This document shows, in pieces, positions 25,601 to 34,142 of a stretch of 64,000 nt of DNA. The notes beneath the pieces are model-generated. The model searched no databases. It was given only the letters and a program-made list of their open reading frames with translations, and was not told where the DNA came from. Within the stretch, counting starts at the first letter, position 1; the number at the start of each line of letters is the position of its first letter. Both the position numbers and the translations under genes were made by a program. This DNA is from Watersipora subatra (lineage: Eukaryota > Bryozoa > Gymnolaemata > Cheilostomatida > Watersiporidae): assembly GCF_963576615.1 (NCBI RefSeq), contig NC_088714.1, forward strand, positions 2,728,001 to 2,792,000. Reading direction: 5' to 3'.

Positions 25601-28187
25601 GAACTGAGCTAGAGATGGACCACTGTGCTAACGGTAAATCATGTGATGAGGAAAAACCTTGAATTTGTGTGTTGTATCTGTGCCAGCAGATGATTTGTTT
25701 GAGAAAAGAGGACTTCTGAGGATACGCTGGTAGAGAGTGTTGTAACGGTTCCGGTAGTGGTTGGAGTATTCATCGCAGTTTTCTGGAAACAGAGTTGCCT
25801 CCTCCCTACAATATCACAGTTAACCAGTCTTCATACTCGAGCGTAGAATGACATAAAGGCTTAGTAATATTGTTTCCACTCTGCAAAATAGTTGAACTAG
25901 TAAAATATAGGAAACGTTATATCCCAATTTAGGGTGAAGCCGCTGAAACGTGACATTTAGCATGAAATTTGGGGATGATTTCAAAATAAAACCGACCTCA
26001 AAAAATTAGTCCCTGATCAATAGGGGTGATACATGAGTGAGTGATATCAATTGGCAATCAATATAAATGGGTATTACGAATTTTTACAGAAACATCAAGA
26101 TTCCAAATCTTACTTCCTTCTTGGATTCAACATCCTCTAGATTTTAATGTTAGTCTAATTATTAATCATTGCTTTTACTCAGGATGAGACACAAGTCTAT
26201 AGCCCTTATTCAGGATGAGACACAAGTTTATAGCCCTTACTCAGTACGAGACACAAGTCTATAGCTTTTACTCAGTACGAGACACAAGTCTATAGCCCTT
26301 ACTCAGGATGAGACACAAGTCTATAGCTCTTACTCAGTATGAGACACAAGTCTATAGGTGCAACTTTTAGCTGAACATAAATTATGAGATAAGATGAAAA
26401 CGCTACATTTACTTTAAATATAGTCATCTAACATGGTTTTCAGTTCATGTTGCTTCATGACCTAATGTAGTATGTGTCATGCTTTGCTTATATAAACATA
26501 GGATGACGGCTCAAAGTACAAGTTCATGCTCAACAGACCAGCCTCTATGGCTTTAGTAGGTGAAGGTCATGTTCCTGTATATGAAAATAAAAGACAATTC
26601 CAAAAGAAGCCCCCGTGTCATATTTTAGAGTTGAACCTAATACATGCTCAGTCTTATTTTCGTGGAGCCACAAGCCAACGTTGTCAGGGAACCATAAGAA
26701 CTAAGCATTCTCTTTCCGGAGACTGAAGTAGCACCTGACTGTTCGAGTCACTGCCTCTCAGTAAATCCGTACACATTAATTGCTATATAAATTCATAGAC
26801 TAGTTGAATGTATAGAAGACATTGATAAACCTGGTAAATTTCTGACGAGACTTATCATAGACATATCGAGGAATCTCAAAAGCACCAATTATATCCAACA
26901 ACTTGACAGAGCCATCCTTTCCGTGTCCTGTCACTTCCAACACAGCTTGCTCGCACTGCTGCCTGGTTATCTGACCAACATCAACTGTAAAATTATAGTC
27001 ATGACTTTGCCATAAGACAGAACTGTGGTCACCTTTCATTGATACGCTGAAGGTGACAAAAACTGCTTGACGTGACACTTTAGGTAACAGAAACTGCTTC
27101 ATGTGACACTTTAGGCAACAGAAACTGCTTGATGTGACACTTTAGGCAACAGAAACTGCTTGATGTGACACTTTAGGTAACATAAACTGCTTTATGTGAC
27201 ACTTTAGGAAACAGAAACTGCTTGATGTGACACTTTAGGCAACAGAAACTGCTTGATGTGACACTTTAGGCAACAGAAACTGCTTGATGTGACACTTTAG
27301 GAAACAAAAACTGCTTGATGTGACACTTTAGGAAACAGAAACTGCTTGACGTGACACTTTAGGAAACAGAAACCGCTTGATGTGACACTTTAGGTAACAT
27401 AAACTGCTTCATGTGACACTTTATAGGTAGATAAAATGAGCACATATTTAGTTTCACAATTTTATTTTTGTATATATTTCAAAATGGCAAAACCAATGAC
27501 AGAATTACAATACATTAAATAGATACTTTAGTACTGCTTGATGAGCACCAGTTGTCCTCACTTCTTGGATTACTTTTGAGCTATATAAAATGAATAAAGT
27601 ATTAAAGTGACTCTCATCAGTAACTAATCTCATTGCAAATGTGAATGTAAAAAAAACTTTGTGCAATTTCATTAAAATTTGAGATCATTCAGAAAATAAT
27701 GAGGATGTTTAATTTTATGCTAAAATATAGCGTTGTCCTTATTGTCACATTAAAGCTTTCAGATGTCTAAAGCTGCATTGGCACAAAACGTCAGCCATGA
27801 CTTGATAACAAAACTTGAAAGTAAAGGTTTCGTGCGATGTAATCATTCACTGCTGATTTAAATGGCCCATTGATAATATAATCATACAATTAGTATTCAT
27901 AAATAATGTAAGTCTATAACCATTATCAAATGTTGTATAATTGATTAAGGTGTCTTTTCCAGAGTAGGCCAGAGATAATTCACCAAATTTGAGCTCTATT
28001 TCAATAACTATCAAAAATTGTAAATTTTTAGCAGCCATTATGTATCATATTCGAAGCCGACTATGATGCAAACTATATACACATACTCTTTTGTTTAGCG
28101 AGGCTGCTCCAGATCTGTTCTATTGCCAAATCCCGCTCTGCCTGGGCCAAATCCACAAGAACTTCGACTAGGTACTTCAGCGATTCA
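11041..28187 (-). CDS. POLE2: DNA polymerase epsilon subunit 2 (POLE2/Dpb2), 12 of about 13 coding exons
   Basis: POLE2 is the non-catalytic B subunit of the leading-strand replicase. It holds the catalytic subunit and links it to the CMG helicase in the nucleus. Reading the minus strand, twelve exons joined by GT/AG introns give 512 codons with every phase matching. The order is: N-terminal helical domain ([23 protein letters not shown]), OB-fold region ([24 protein letters not shown]), then the phosphoesterase-like domain typical of B subunits ([55 protein letters not shown]), ending [17 protein letters not shown] and a stop. The human protein is 527 residues. About 28 N-terminal codons (first exon, upstream of 28187) were not found. 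All exons are open, so the gene looks functional. Introns are large and full of repeats. Confidence 0.95.
11885..13340. repeat. 31-bp minisatellite, about 47 copies, in the last POLE2 intron
   Basis: Units of the form CTCAGGAGTCACAGATCATC followed by TTACAACATCT. Common variants are AAGAG for GGAG, GATTACC for GATCATC and CATTTTACAAAA. At least two units are 5 bases short (near 12985 and 13264). Since 31 is not a multiple of 3 and no frame of the unit has a stop, an artificial 488-codon plus-strand ORF (11887-13353) arises with a 31-residue period. It lies opposite to POLE2 inside its intron. Confidence 0.95.
13520..13667 (-). CDS. POLE2: POLE2 exon 12
   Basis: 148 bases, acceptor CCTCTAG, donor GTGAGT. 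It encodes [38 protein letters not shown] and CTVVNP (human [34 protein letters not shown]...CINP). Confidence 0.95.
13885..13961 (-). CDS. POLE2: POLE2 exon 11
   Basis: 77 bases, acceptor CATTGCAG, donor GTTTAT. It encodes [20 protein letters not shown] and ends TQG plus a split Cys codon. It corresponds to the human NHFVKTILSQ region and is less conserved, but its phases fit exons 10 and 12 exactly. It lies 67 bases from a MULE-like insertion at 14028. Confidence 0.8.
14028..14690. mobile_element. 663-bp MULE-like (Mutator-type) non-autonomous element
   Basis: Long terminal inverted repeats (about 190 bases each) start TAGCCTGTCTTGACAAGCTG and end CAGCTTGTCAAGACAGGCTA. They are nearly identical at the tips (first 30 bases) and slightly diverged inward. 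The element is flanked by GGTCTTTTG (14019-14027) and GGTATTTTG (14691-14699), a 9-bp target duplication with one mismatch. Long inverted repeats with 9-bp duplications are typical of Mutator-like elements. The middle (about 14220-14490) has no transposase. It sits in the POLE2 intron between exons 10 and 11. Confidence 0.85.
15102..15239 (-). CDS. POLE2: POLE2 exon 10
   Basis: 138 bases (46 codons, phase 0 to 0), acceptor CATCTGCAG. It encodes [20 protein letters not shown] followed by [11 protein letters not shown]; human [15 protein letters not shown] is nearly identical. The donor is GTCAGT, usable but weak. Confidence 0.95.
15560..15717 (-). CDS. POLE2: POLE2 exon 9
   Basis: 158 bases, acceptor CCATCAG, donor GTATTT. 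It encodes [20 protein letters not shown] and [20 protein letters not shown]. The FVFVP.xxD and PRPPL motifs are diagnostic for POLE2 rather than for POLA2 or POLD2. Confidence 0.96.
16156..16312 (-). CDS. POLE2: POLE2 exon 8
   Basis: 157 bases, acceptor CTTTCAG, donor GTATTA. It opens the phosphoesterase-like domain with [14 protein letters not shown], then [20 protein letters not shown] (human VFLSDVWLDQVEVLEKL, MFAGYSPAPPTCFILCG). The intron in front of it carries a long 28-bp minisatellite starting about 75 bases away. Confidence 0.95.
16390..17085. repeat. (GT)n plus 28-bp minisatellite in a POLE2 intron
   Basis: About 25 units built from a variable GTGTGTGT run followed by CACTGACTTTTATGTATAGG. 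The left units (16390-16520) have TTGTATGTACAGG instead. A pure GT tract interrupts it at 16585-16628. Unit length varies with the GT run. Confidence 0.93.
17525..17905 (-). mobile_element. dispersed repeat with an inverted partner at 30690-30990
   Basis: Reverse-complementary blocks are shared with 30690-30990, for example CTCTGGACAGGG, AGTCTACAAAGACAAAAATG, CATCAAAT.GTAGCTG and AATGTTATCGCT.GTAAAACG. It is non-coding. The family is unknown. Confidence 0.7.
18440..19895 (+). mobile_element. dispersed repeat, copy A, with internal 400-bp tandem duplication
   Basis: Collinear with 20285-21800. Shared blocks include CGGCCGT.ACCAAACCCTTG, GTATAATAATGATACAAAAC, GAGAGATATAAACATATAAT and GGTTGTGGGCTGTATGACAG. 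In this copy a 400-base unit is duplicated head to tail (18899-19298 and 19299-19697), with only a handful of differences by eye, so the duplication is recent. No coding capacity is visible. Confidence 0.75.
20285..21800 (+). mobile_element. dispersed repeat, copy B
   Basis: Second, more diverged copy of the element at 18440-19895, in the same orientation and 1.8 kb away in the same POLE2 intron. It lacks the 400-base duplication and has extra internal sequence around 20780-21540. Both copies end with the block GGGCTGTATGACAG. Confidence 0.7.
21840..22390 (+). mobile_element. dispersed repeat with an inverted partner at 30040-30600
   Basis: Matches 30040-30600 in inverted orientation over about 550 bases: TATTCGAACATATT, CTAGACTTTTATCG, ATCTTCAAATATCTTGACA and others. 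Non-coding. Confidence 0.75.
22544..22649 (-). CDS. POLE2: POLE2 exon 7, with tandemly repeated acceptor
   Basis: 106 bases, using the acceptor nearest the exon (TTCACAG|GGCC) and donor GTGGGT. It encodes [15 protein letters not shown] and ends ENQDAFM, matching human AYYGNINFFGGPS...DAMF. The acceptor and first 14 exon bases are present in four 33-bp tandem copies running upstream, see the repeat at 22637-22768. The exon-proximal copy is the one that gives the conserved protein. Confidence 0.93.
22637..22768. repeat. 33-bp repeat that multiplies a POLE2 3' splice site
   Basis: Four 33-bp units whose GGCCCTGT blocks start at 22646, 22679, 22712 and 22745. On the minus strand each unit holds a pyrimidine-rich tract, CACAG (TACAG in the outermost) and GGCCTATTTTGGAG, meaning a complete acceptor plus the start of exon 7. 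Because 33 is divisible by 3, the units form an open frame with exon 7; each skipped unit would add the 11 residues [11 protein letters not shown]. The outermost unit has T-to-G-type change giving GCC TAG, a stop, if its acceptor were used. Confidence 0.9.
23690..23868 (-). CDS. POLE2: POLE2 exon 6
   Basis: 179 bases, acceptor CCTGCAG, donor GTAGGT. It encodes the rest of the OB fold: [37 protein letters not shown] and PPPETASLT. Human equivalents are FFLEDPTGTVQLDLSKAQF and FPPTEPSSTTR. It ends in a split Arg codon (AG|G). Confidence 0.95.
24912..24995 (-). CDS. POLE2: POLE2 exon 5
   Basis: 84 bases (28 codons, phase 0 to 0), acceptor TATTTCAG, donor GTAAGC. It encodes [10 protein letters not shown] and [10 protein letters not shown], the start of the OB-fold domain (human LKTIETLLGS, VLGMITQLKE). 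Confidence 0.95.
25658..25805 (-). CDS. POLE2: POLE2 exon 4
   Basis: 148 bases, acceptor ATTGTAG, donor GTTTTT. It encodes [20 protein letters not shown] and a further segment ending HKFK, matching the human region MFRERYTILHQR...KFQ. Its phase joins directly to exon 3. The joined linker is about 8 residues shorter than the human one, so a missed micro-exon cannot be fully excluded. Confidence 0.9.
26165..26355. repeat. 32-bp minisatellite, about 6 copies
   Basis: Units of CTTACTCAGGATGAGACACA followed by AGTCTATAGCC, with alternating GGATG and GTACG variants. It lies in the POLE2 intron between exons 3 and 4. Confidence 0.9.
26831..26984 (-). CDS. POLE2: POLE2 exon 3
   Basis: 154 bases, acceptor TTTTACAG, donor GTTTAT. 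It encodes [13 protein letters not shown] followed by [18 protein letters not shown], the most conserved motif of the N-terminal domain (human IIGAFDIPRFVY). The phase matches exons 2 and 4. A 31-bp minisatellite begins about 60 bases upstream of its acceptor. Confidence 0.95.
27040..27425. repeat. 31-bp minisatellite upstream of POLE2 exon 3
   Basis: About 12 units of GAAACTGCTTGATGTGACAC followed by TTTAGGCAACA, with variants GACGTG and GGAAACA. It begins about 60 bases from the exon 3 acceptor. Confidence 0.93.
28087..28187 (-). CDS. POLE2: POLE2 exon 2
   Basis: 101 bases between TTTAACAG and a GTATGT donor. It encodes [20 protein letters not shown] and then helix residues, matching the Dpb2 N-terminal helical domain (the GEAIKYL region of the human protein). 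It starts with the third base of a codon, so an upstream exon must end with two bases; that exon lies somewhere above 28187 and was not found. Confidence 0.9.
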
Positions 28188-28590
28188 CTGTTAAAAACAA
28201 CACCAGCTAGTTACAGTTCTACAATATGCATAAGTACCCAAGGAGACAGACTTATAGCTAACAACATATTTTTGTGCAATTATACGATGTAGCTCTTATA
28301 CTAAAGACCATGATGTCATGAAACATCTTTACAAAAGACATCTGAAATCCATATCTATTCATTTAGAAGTACCATATGGTTAGTCATTTGGTGGCCTGTT
28401 CAGTATGAAGATGGAGACATTTTCCAAGGTTCTGATCAAGACGTGACAGAAGAAATTTCCAAACATGCTGTACAATAATCTTTGAAGGACTGCTAGAGAA
28501 TATCATCAACTAAAACTGTCACCTATATATAAATCTCAGTGTTTGTCTTTTTGTTAAATCCTGTGTCTATTTATAGCAATTAAAATCTAG
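28188..28590. other. no feature recognised; expected to lie in POLE2 intron 1
   Basis: The first POLE2 coding exon should lie on the minus strand somewhere above 28187. I searched this stretch and the following 6 kb for a short exon ending in two bases before a GT donor and found none that encodes the expected FKL.GL-type motif. Confidence 0.4.
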
Positions 28591-28591
28591 C

Positions 28592-28672
28592 AATGAAAAA
28601 TCCGTGCAACACTATTTGATCTCGGGACCTCCAGATCTAGAGGTGGCGCACTTAACCAAAAAGCTACACATT
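28592..28672 (-). mobile_element. tRNA-derived SINE relic
   Basis: On the minus strand the sequence runs GTAGCTTTTTGGTTAAGTGC (box A-like), then an anticodon-arm-like CTCTAGATCTGGAG, then CCCGAGATCAAATAG, a degenerate box B (GGTTCAAATCC type). The spacing is that of a tRNA head. An unrelated AT-rich body follows. There is no acceptor stem, so it is not a functional tRNA. Confidence 0.5.
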
Positions 28673-30030
28673 AACTTTACGCTACACTTGACCATTGCTA
28701 CTTATACTTATTCACTGATGCTCAGATGGATCAAGGTTGTGTACTGTTAGCTTTAATGAACTATATTAGGTACTGAAAGATATAATTAAGTAGAATTCGC
28801 AGCCAACAGCTCATGGCAGACATTAAATGAAAAAACATCAAGAAGATGGTTAATGTAAGACAGACATATTGTGCATGTGAGAACACCTTGTGATTAGTTC
28901 TCCAAGTGTAGTGTAGCAATGAAAGTGGAATCTCCAAACAAAATCCTTCAGCAAAGATATTGAGTGACATAAATTTGAAAACCTTCAAACTCATGTTCCT
29001 GTTGGTGGCCTTTTAATATATTACGCAAAAAAAACAAATTCTTATAGTCGAGCATTTCTGTATCTTCAATGAATTTCTACTAGTAAATTTCACAACTATG
29101 GAGATGCCATTAGTGTTCGTGTACATATATTTTGGGGAGAAATGTATAATGCCAACATCATTATATGAACTTATCAGAGACAGAATAATCGTTGGTGTAG
29201 ATGATGAGTAACTCAGCTAAAAATTAAAGGCTAAAGCAGATGTCATAACGACTAATGCAATCCAAAACAGTCACAAGTACTGAGTTGCTGTTAAACAAGC
29301 AAGAACTATTATTTGTCCTACTACTACAGGGGTGGTGAAAAACATGATTAAGTAAGGCTGTTTAAAAAATTATCTATGAGCTAGATCATCACCATACAAA
29401 TTTATTGAGTAAACATGTGGGTGTGTGCGCGTTTGTGTGCGTATCTCTAGGGGTTGTATATTACAACACCAAGTAAGTGTATAGTGTTGATAGTAATGCA
29501 GATGAATATGCCAAGTTTCATCATAAGGTTTTGGATGTATTTCCAGATCTAGGGAAAATTAATTTCACACAAATCTATTTATATTCGTTGGTGTTTGTAT
29601 TTCATACAATTAGTGCAGCATTGAAGGGTGAACTGCCTTACATTGAACCGCACCTGACTTATATACTTCTCTGGTTGTGATTATATAATAAAGCTAACAC
29701 CACGAGTAGGGCATAGTAAGTAGTGGTGAGCAGTGCCTGTAGCAGGGTTTGCTATTTCCTTTGAGTAAAGGTTTACTAATCTGGTCTTCAATGTATTTTT
29801 TCTTGATTTTCGTAGCCCTTTTTGAGCTTTGGTAAACAATTGTTAATCAAATGGGTCTCCAATTCGTCGAAATCGATGGTAGAGCCATCGATTTCAACGG
29901 ATTTCGACTTTCTTTGTTTGACAACAAGTTTTTGACACTCTTTGTTGAACCAAGATGGTTTGCTGAGGGGCGATCGACTATTGCCCTATCTATCGACTAT
30001 TATAGAAAATCTCAATGTTTTTTTATCCTT
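28673..30030. other. no gene recognised; one hairpin
   Basis: Contains a GT-rich tract near 29420-29440 and a perfect 11-bp hairpin GAAATCGATGG/CCATCGATTTC with a 5-base loop at 29869-29895. The hairpin sits at the edge of the inverted repeat copy that follows. Confidence 0.5.
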
Positions 30031-30039
30031 TGAGATATT

Positions 30040-30600
30040 GTTTGTTGTTTTAGGTGATCTCACTGTCAAGATATTTGAAGATTAAACCAACAAAAATTGA
30101 TTGCAGTAAACATGCTAAAAAAAGAGATGCCCAGAATTGCCCATAATAATGTATATAATGTAATGAGACAGCCTGTCTTTATCTCTCGTATTCACATCGA
30201 CATTTACGATAAAAGTCTAGTCCTACGTGGCTCTATTGGCATATATTTTATTTTGAAGTCGCTCATGATTGCTAAAATAAAATTTTAAATCTAGCTACAT
30301 ATACATTATAATAAATGTCTCAAATGCCTCAAATAAGGGTAATTAAAAGTTTGTTATACTAGTTTCCTCTAAATGCTATGTAAACATCTGAGCACCGACT
30401 ATGATTCTGCCAGTCTACGGTAATTGGGCCATTAAGTTGACTTATTTCATCGCGGCTTTTGTATCAGCGAAGTTCGCAGTTGCTACCCACACCAGAAACT
30501 AGTCACTAGATAAAATAAGCAAGCCGCATCTTTGAAAAGAATATGTTCGAATATGTGACGAAACCAACCGCATCCCTAAAAAGTCATGTATAGTCAATGT
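30040..30600 (-). mobile_element. dispersed repeat, inverted copy of 21840-22390
   Basis: See the partner entry. The two copies are about 7.7 kb apart and in opposite orientation, so they could form a large hairpin in single-stranded form. Confidence 0.75.
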
Positions 30601-30689
30601 TAGCTATTAAACTGGAAGCATTGGTAAAATTCTGCTGTTCGTCAATAAAACGATTTGACGCAGCATGCGTGATCGAGTAATTCAGCAAA

Positions 30690-30990
30690 TTTTCTAACGA
30701 CAGGAATCTTCGATATCATGGACAATGCGTTTTACTAGCGATAACATTTATTATGACCTTTATAAAAATTTTGTGCCAATGATCGGCTAAGGAAGAGATA
30801 ATATATTTATCGCTTACGGACTTGAATCGCTTGAGCTTATCGATTGAATCTGAGTGTTTCAAAAATGATCTCATTCAAACGTTTTTATCTCTGGACAGGG
30901 CTAGTCTACAAAGACAAAAATGACATCAAATTGTAGCTGATGTTTTAGCCTTATATTGGTCTTAATTTCATTTGAATGGCTTCAATGGTG
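30690..30990 (+). mobile_element. dispersed repeat, inverted copy of 17525-17905
   Basis: Shares CTCTGGACAGGGCTAGTCTA and CATCAAATTGTAGCTGATGT with the reverse complement of 17525-17905. It directly follows another inverted copy (30040-30600). Confidence 0.7.
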
Positions 30991-30999
30991 CAATCACAT

Positions 31000-31900
31000 C
31001 ATTAACAGCATTTTATAGATTTGTGGGAAACAATGTCCACATTTCATCAATGTTTGTCATTTCTGAGAGATGGTGTTTCATTTTTTCAAGGACTGATTGA
31101 AACTCATCAAAGCTACTCTGCAAAAGAGTTTAACAACTTTCCTGAGCGTCATGTTTGGTGAGAGGTTTGTGTCAATCTCAGCAGTTACTATGGAGTGACC
31201 ATGTAAACCGGGATAGATGACATCGTGTGTGAGTATCATTTTTGGTTAATTTGAGCAGATTAGGTCCAGGGTGTTTCCATGTATGTTGTTTAACAAATTG
31301 CTGAAGATTATTTTGGGCTGAAATGTCAATAAACTCTCTATACATGTGCTGATCTTGCGAGAAAGGTTTGACTGTGTTGTAATGTCAGTCAAAACCAGGT
31401 AGATTCATATTTCACACCAACATGATACGGTCCTTTGGGAAATTGTTTTTGTAAGTTTTCTAATGTCATATTAAGAGATGACAGGTCATTAGCTTTTGGA
31501 AGTCGGTAGCGGCATCCTATTAGCAGTCTTGAATTCTCACAAAGGCTATTTCTATGTCGTTTGTGCTATTTGGCATTATCTGTTCGCTTGCAAGTGATTT
31601 ATTGATGGCTATCAGTACTCCTCTACATGAATATTTCTGTCTTTTCTATAAAAAAGATTTATTGTTATAATCATAAATTTGGTGAATTTGAAAAGAGTTG
31701 TCAATGTGTGTTTCAGTTGTATACTATGTCATAATTAAGTCTCAGTAGATAATTGTTTGTTTTGCCTTTTAGTGATATGGTGCTAGATAAGTATATATGT
31801 TTAATCTAGTGTGTCGGTTTTCTGACTTTTTGACATTTGGCCGAATTTGTTCAGATACTGCCATGTTCAACTCTTCATTAGTTTGGATTTTTCATGTTTT
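31000..31900 (-). pseudogene. decayed LINE (non-LTR retrotransposon) endonuclease region
   Basis: The minus strand, with frame changes and stops, encodes pieces of the apurinic endonuclease domain of LINE ORF2. In order they are: IGCRYRLPKANDLSSLN (a CVYRPP-like motif); a segment resembling the GDFNLP motif (read as VGNMNLPGFD); REFIDISAQNNLQQFV; HGNTLDLI; then PGLHGHSIVTAEI (the SDH-like motif, here GLHGHS). These follow the canonical order for CR1/Jockey/RTE-type LINEs. No reverse transcriptase was found next to it. It is non-functional. Confidence 0.75.
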
Positions 31901-32622
31901 TGATACGGTACTGCATGTTTTTTTCTTGTTTTTATCGATTTATTTATTTTGTATTAACATATATTGTTGATCCCTAACTTCCTTACTTCCATCGTGATTT
32001 GAATGGAATTTATTAATCAATTGGAATGATTTGAAACCCAAAGAAATATTTGTATAGCAGTAGTTCAGTAAAACTTCTAGGTTTTATCACCAGTGAGCAG
32101 AGTGGGCATTCAGGTCCAACTTGTATACAGAAGATTTTTGAGGTTGCCTAATTAGGTCCAAAAAGATTAATTAGTAGGCTATACTTCATCATAGGCATAA
32201 CAGCTATCTTAAAGAATCATACCTGTTTAAGGCAAACCCGTAAAGTTTGCTACTTTTCAAAATACTAATACGCAATTTGGCAAGACTAGAGGCCATTACG
32301 TGGCTTTAATAAATTCTCAACTTTGATAAAAAACAAAGCATAAATGAATTAGAAGAGCATTGCAGAGGCGTACGATGATGTTTTAGCGCGGAAAATAGCA
32401 CATGCTCTCTTGTTGATTAGCCTTGGCATCCTATCCATTGTTAGGGTTCTTATTTTACGCATGAAAGTTGTGCATTGTTTTATGCAACAATTGATTTGCT
32501 AAGTATAGTTGAAATTTTAATAAGTTGTATACTTTTTGTGGTCGTTATTAGGTATCTATTAATTGTTATTATTAAAACTATTTCCCGTTGTTTTTATTAA
32601 GTTATAATATTTTGGTAAGGTG

Positions 32623-32711
32623 CAATGATATACAGCCCCCAAGAATAGGCGACGGCTATCATATGGGCGGGGTTTAATGACCGTTCTCTGTTAGGGGGCT
32701 GTATATCATTG
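32623..32711. mobile_element. 89-bp terminal-inverted-repeat element with 8-bp target duplication
   Basis: It starts CAATGATATACAGCCCCC and ends with its exact reverse complement (18 of 18 bases). It is flanked on both sides by GTAAGGTG (32615-32622 and 32712-32719), a perfect 8-bp duplication. Only about 53 bases lie between the repeats. The 8-bp duplication is compatible with hAT, P or Merlin mobilisation. It looks recently inserted. Confidence 0.9.
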
Positions 32712-32719
32712 GTAAGGTG

Positions 32720-34142
32720 TACATCGATTGGAAAATATCTTACTGCATTTTTTGAAATTTGAATAGAATTGTTTTGTTTTTTGGTTTTAAAAATTGTTTA
32801 TTAAATAACATTAAATAAAACTTATGCATTCCTATGTACTTGAGTTTGCTTCAAATTGTTGATATGCTATCAAACCTTAACTAGGTTCTGCTTAATAAGC
32901 GATGAAAGATTCATCGGTGTCTGAACTTTGTCTACGACAAGCCTAATATAAAATCGTTGCTTACGAACTCAGGCAACCGGAATTGAAATGCGAGTCCAAT
33001 CAAAACTGCTTATTTAATGTCGCGAGTAGTCGCGATTGAGTTTCTCAGTGATGTTTCTAACAATTCTTGATGATTATGAAAAAAGAGTTTGAATGTTGTT
33101 GATCTATACGCCGTGACTATGCATTAATTTTAATGATTACAGATTTAAATATATTTTTTTATATTGTCTAAATAGCACACGCAACAATATAGCCCTTGTT
33201 ACTACATATTTACTGTATAATTAAACGATTTAAAAAGTGTGGTTTCAATATTCAAGTTTATGTGTAAACAGGAAGGTGGGAACGTAGAACAAAGAAAACC
33301 CAGGGAAAATATTTTTTCTCTAGTTGTTTAGTTTGAATATTTGCGCATTATTCAAATTTTAGTTATTTTAACCACGTTCTTGATGGGTTACCAATGATTA
33401 TTTTGTGTTACCGCTGGTACAGTTTCTTGTCAAAATTTGGTTTATTCGTAGCCATAAAATGTCATTGATAGTACTAGGCTATGCATATCTATTGTTGAAT
33501 TTGACACTTTATAATTTTACCAGTTTCATTTTGTCAAGATTTCACACTCAATACTTATTCACAAAGTCGCAGGGATTAATGCTGTGATCTATAAAATTGT
33601 AATTGTAAGCCTTTGAATGTCTGTAGGTAGGCGTATGGGTACTTCCATTTGCAAGAAGGGGTGCTATAAGCAATGCAATTTGTAGCTTGTTACAATTTGA
33701 AGTGTTATGGTCTGAATTTAGTTAGATGCAAAGGTGATTTGCTTCAAATAAGTTTTAGACTGTTTCTACAGATGATCAGAGCTTTTGCTCTGTGTTAAGT
33801 TCGACTCTTGCCAGTGCAGTCAATATTAAACAGGCTCATATTTTAATGCATTTTCTTTGTTTTACATTGACTATCACTTTTTCTGACCTTTACACATGAA
33901 GGCAAGGCGTTTGATTTTATGGTGGTAGAAAATTATGCTTTTGTTTGATTCTCTGAGTTTACAACCTTTTATATAGGCTATTGGTTTATCTTGTGTTTTA
34001 TCATTGCTATTTGGTAGCGGCTCCACAATAGTAGGTCTACTCTTAGGCATAAATATCGTAAACAGTAGAGAGAGATGTTATTTTTCCTCTTTTTGCAATT
34101 GTAGTTTTTGTTTCAATATGAGCAGCATCAATAATTTTGTAG
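32720..34142. other. upstream region of WBP4
   Basis: AT-rich, with no recognised exon. The bases just before the WBP4 start are TTTTGTAG, which could be a splice acceptor for a 5'-UTR intron. No convincing TATA box was identified. Confidence 0.4.

Noticed and set aside
29869-29895. Perfect 11-bp hairpin as a terminator or miRNA
   Set aside because: The stem is far too short for a miRNA precursor, and eukaryotic Pol II genes do not use such terminators; it lies at the edge of a dispersed repeat.
32950-33010. Possible first coding exon of POLE2 on the minus strand (open segment before a GTAAGC donor)
   Set aside because: The translation only vaguely resembles the expected N-terminus and its end phase does not match the exon at 28087-28187.
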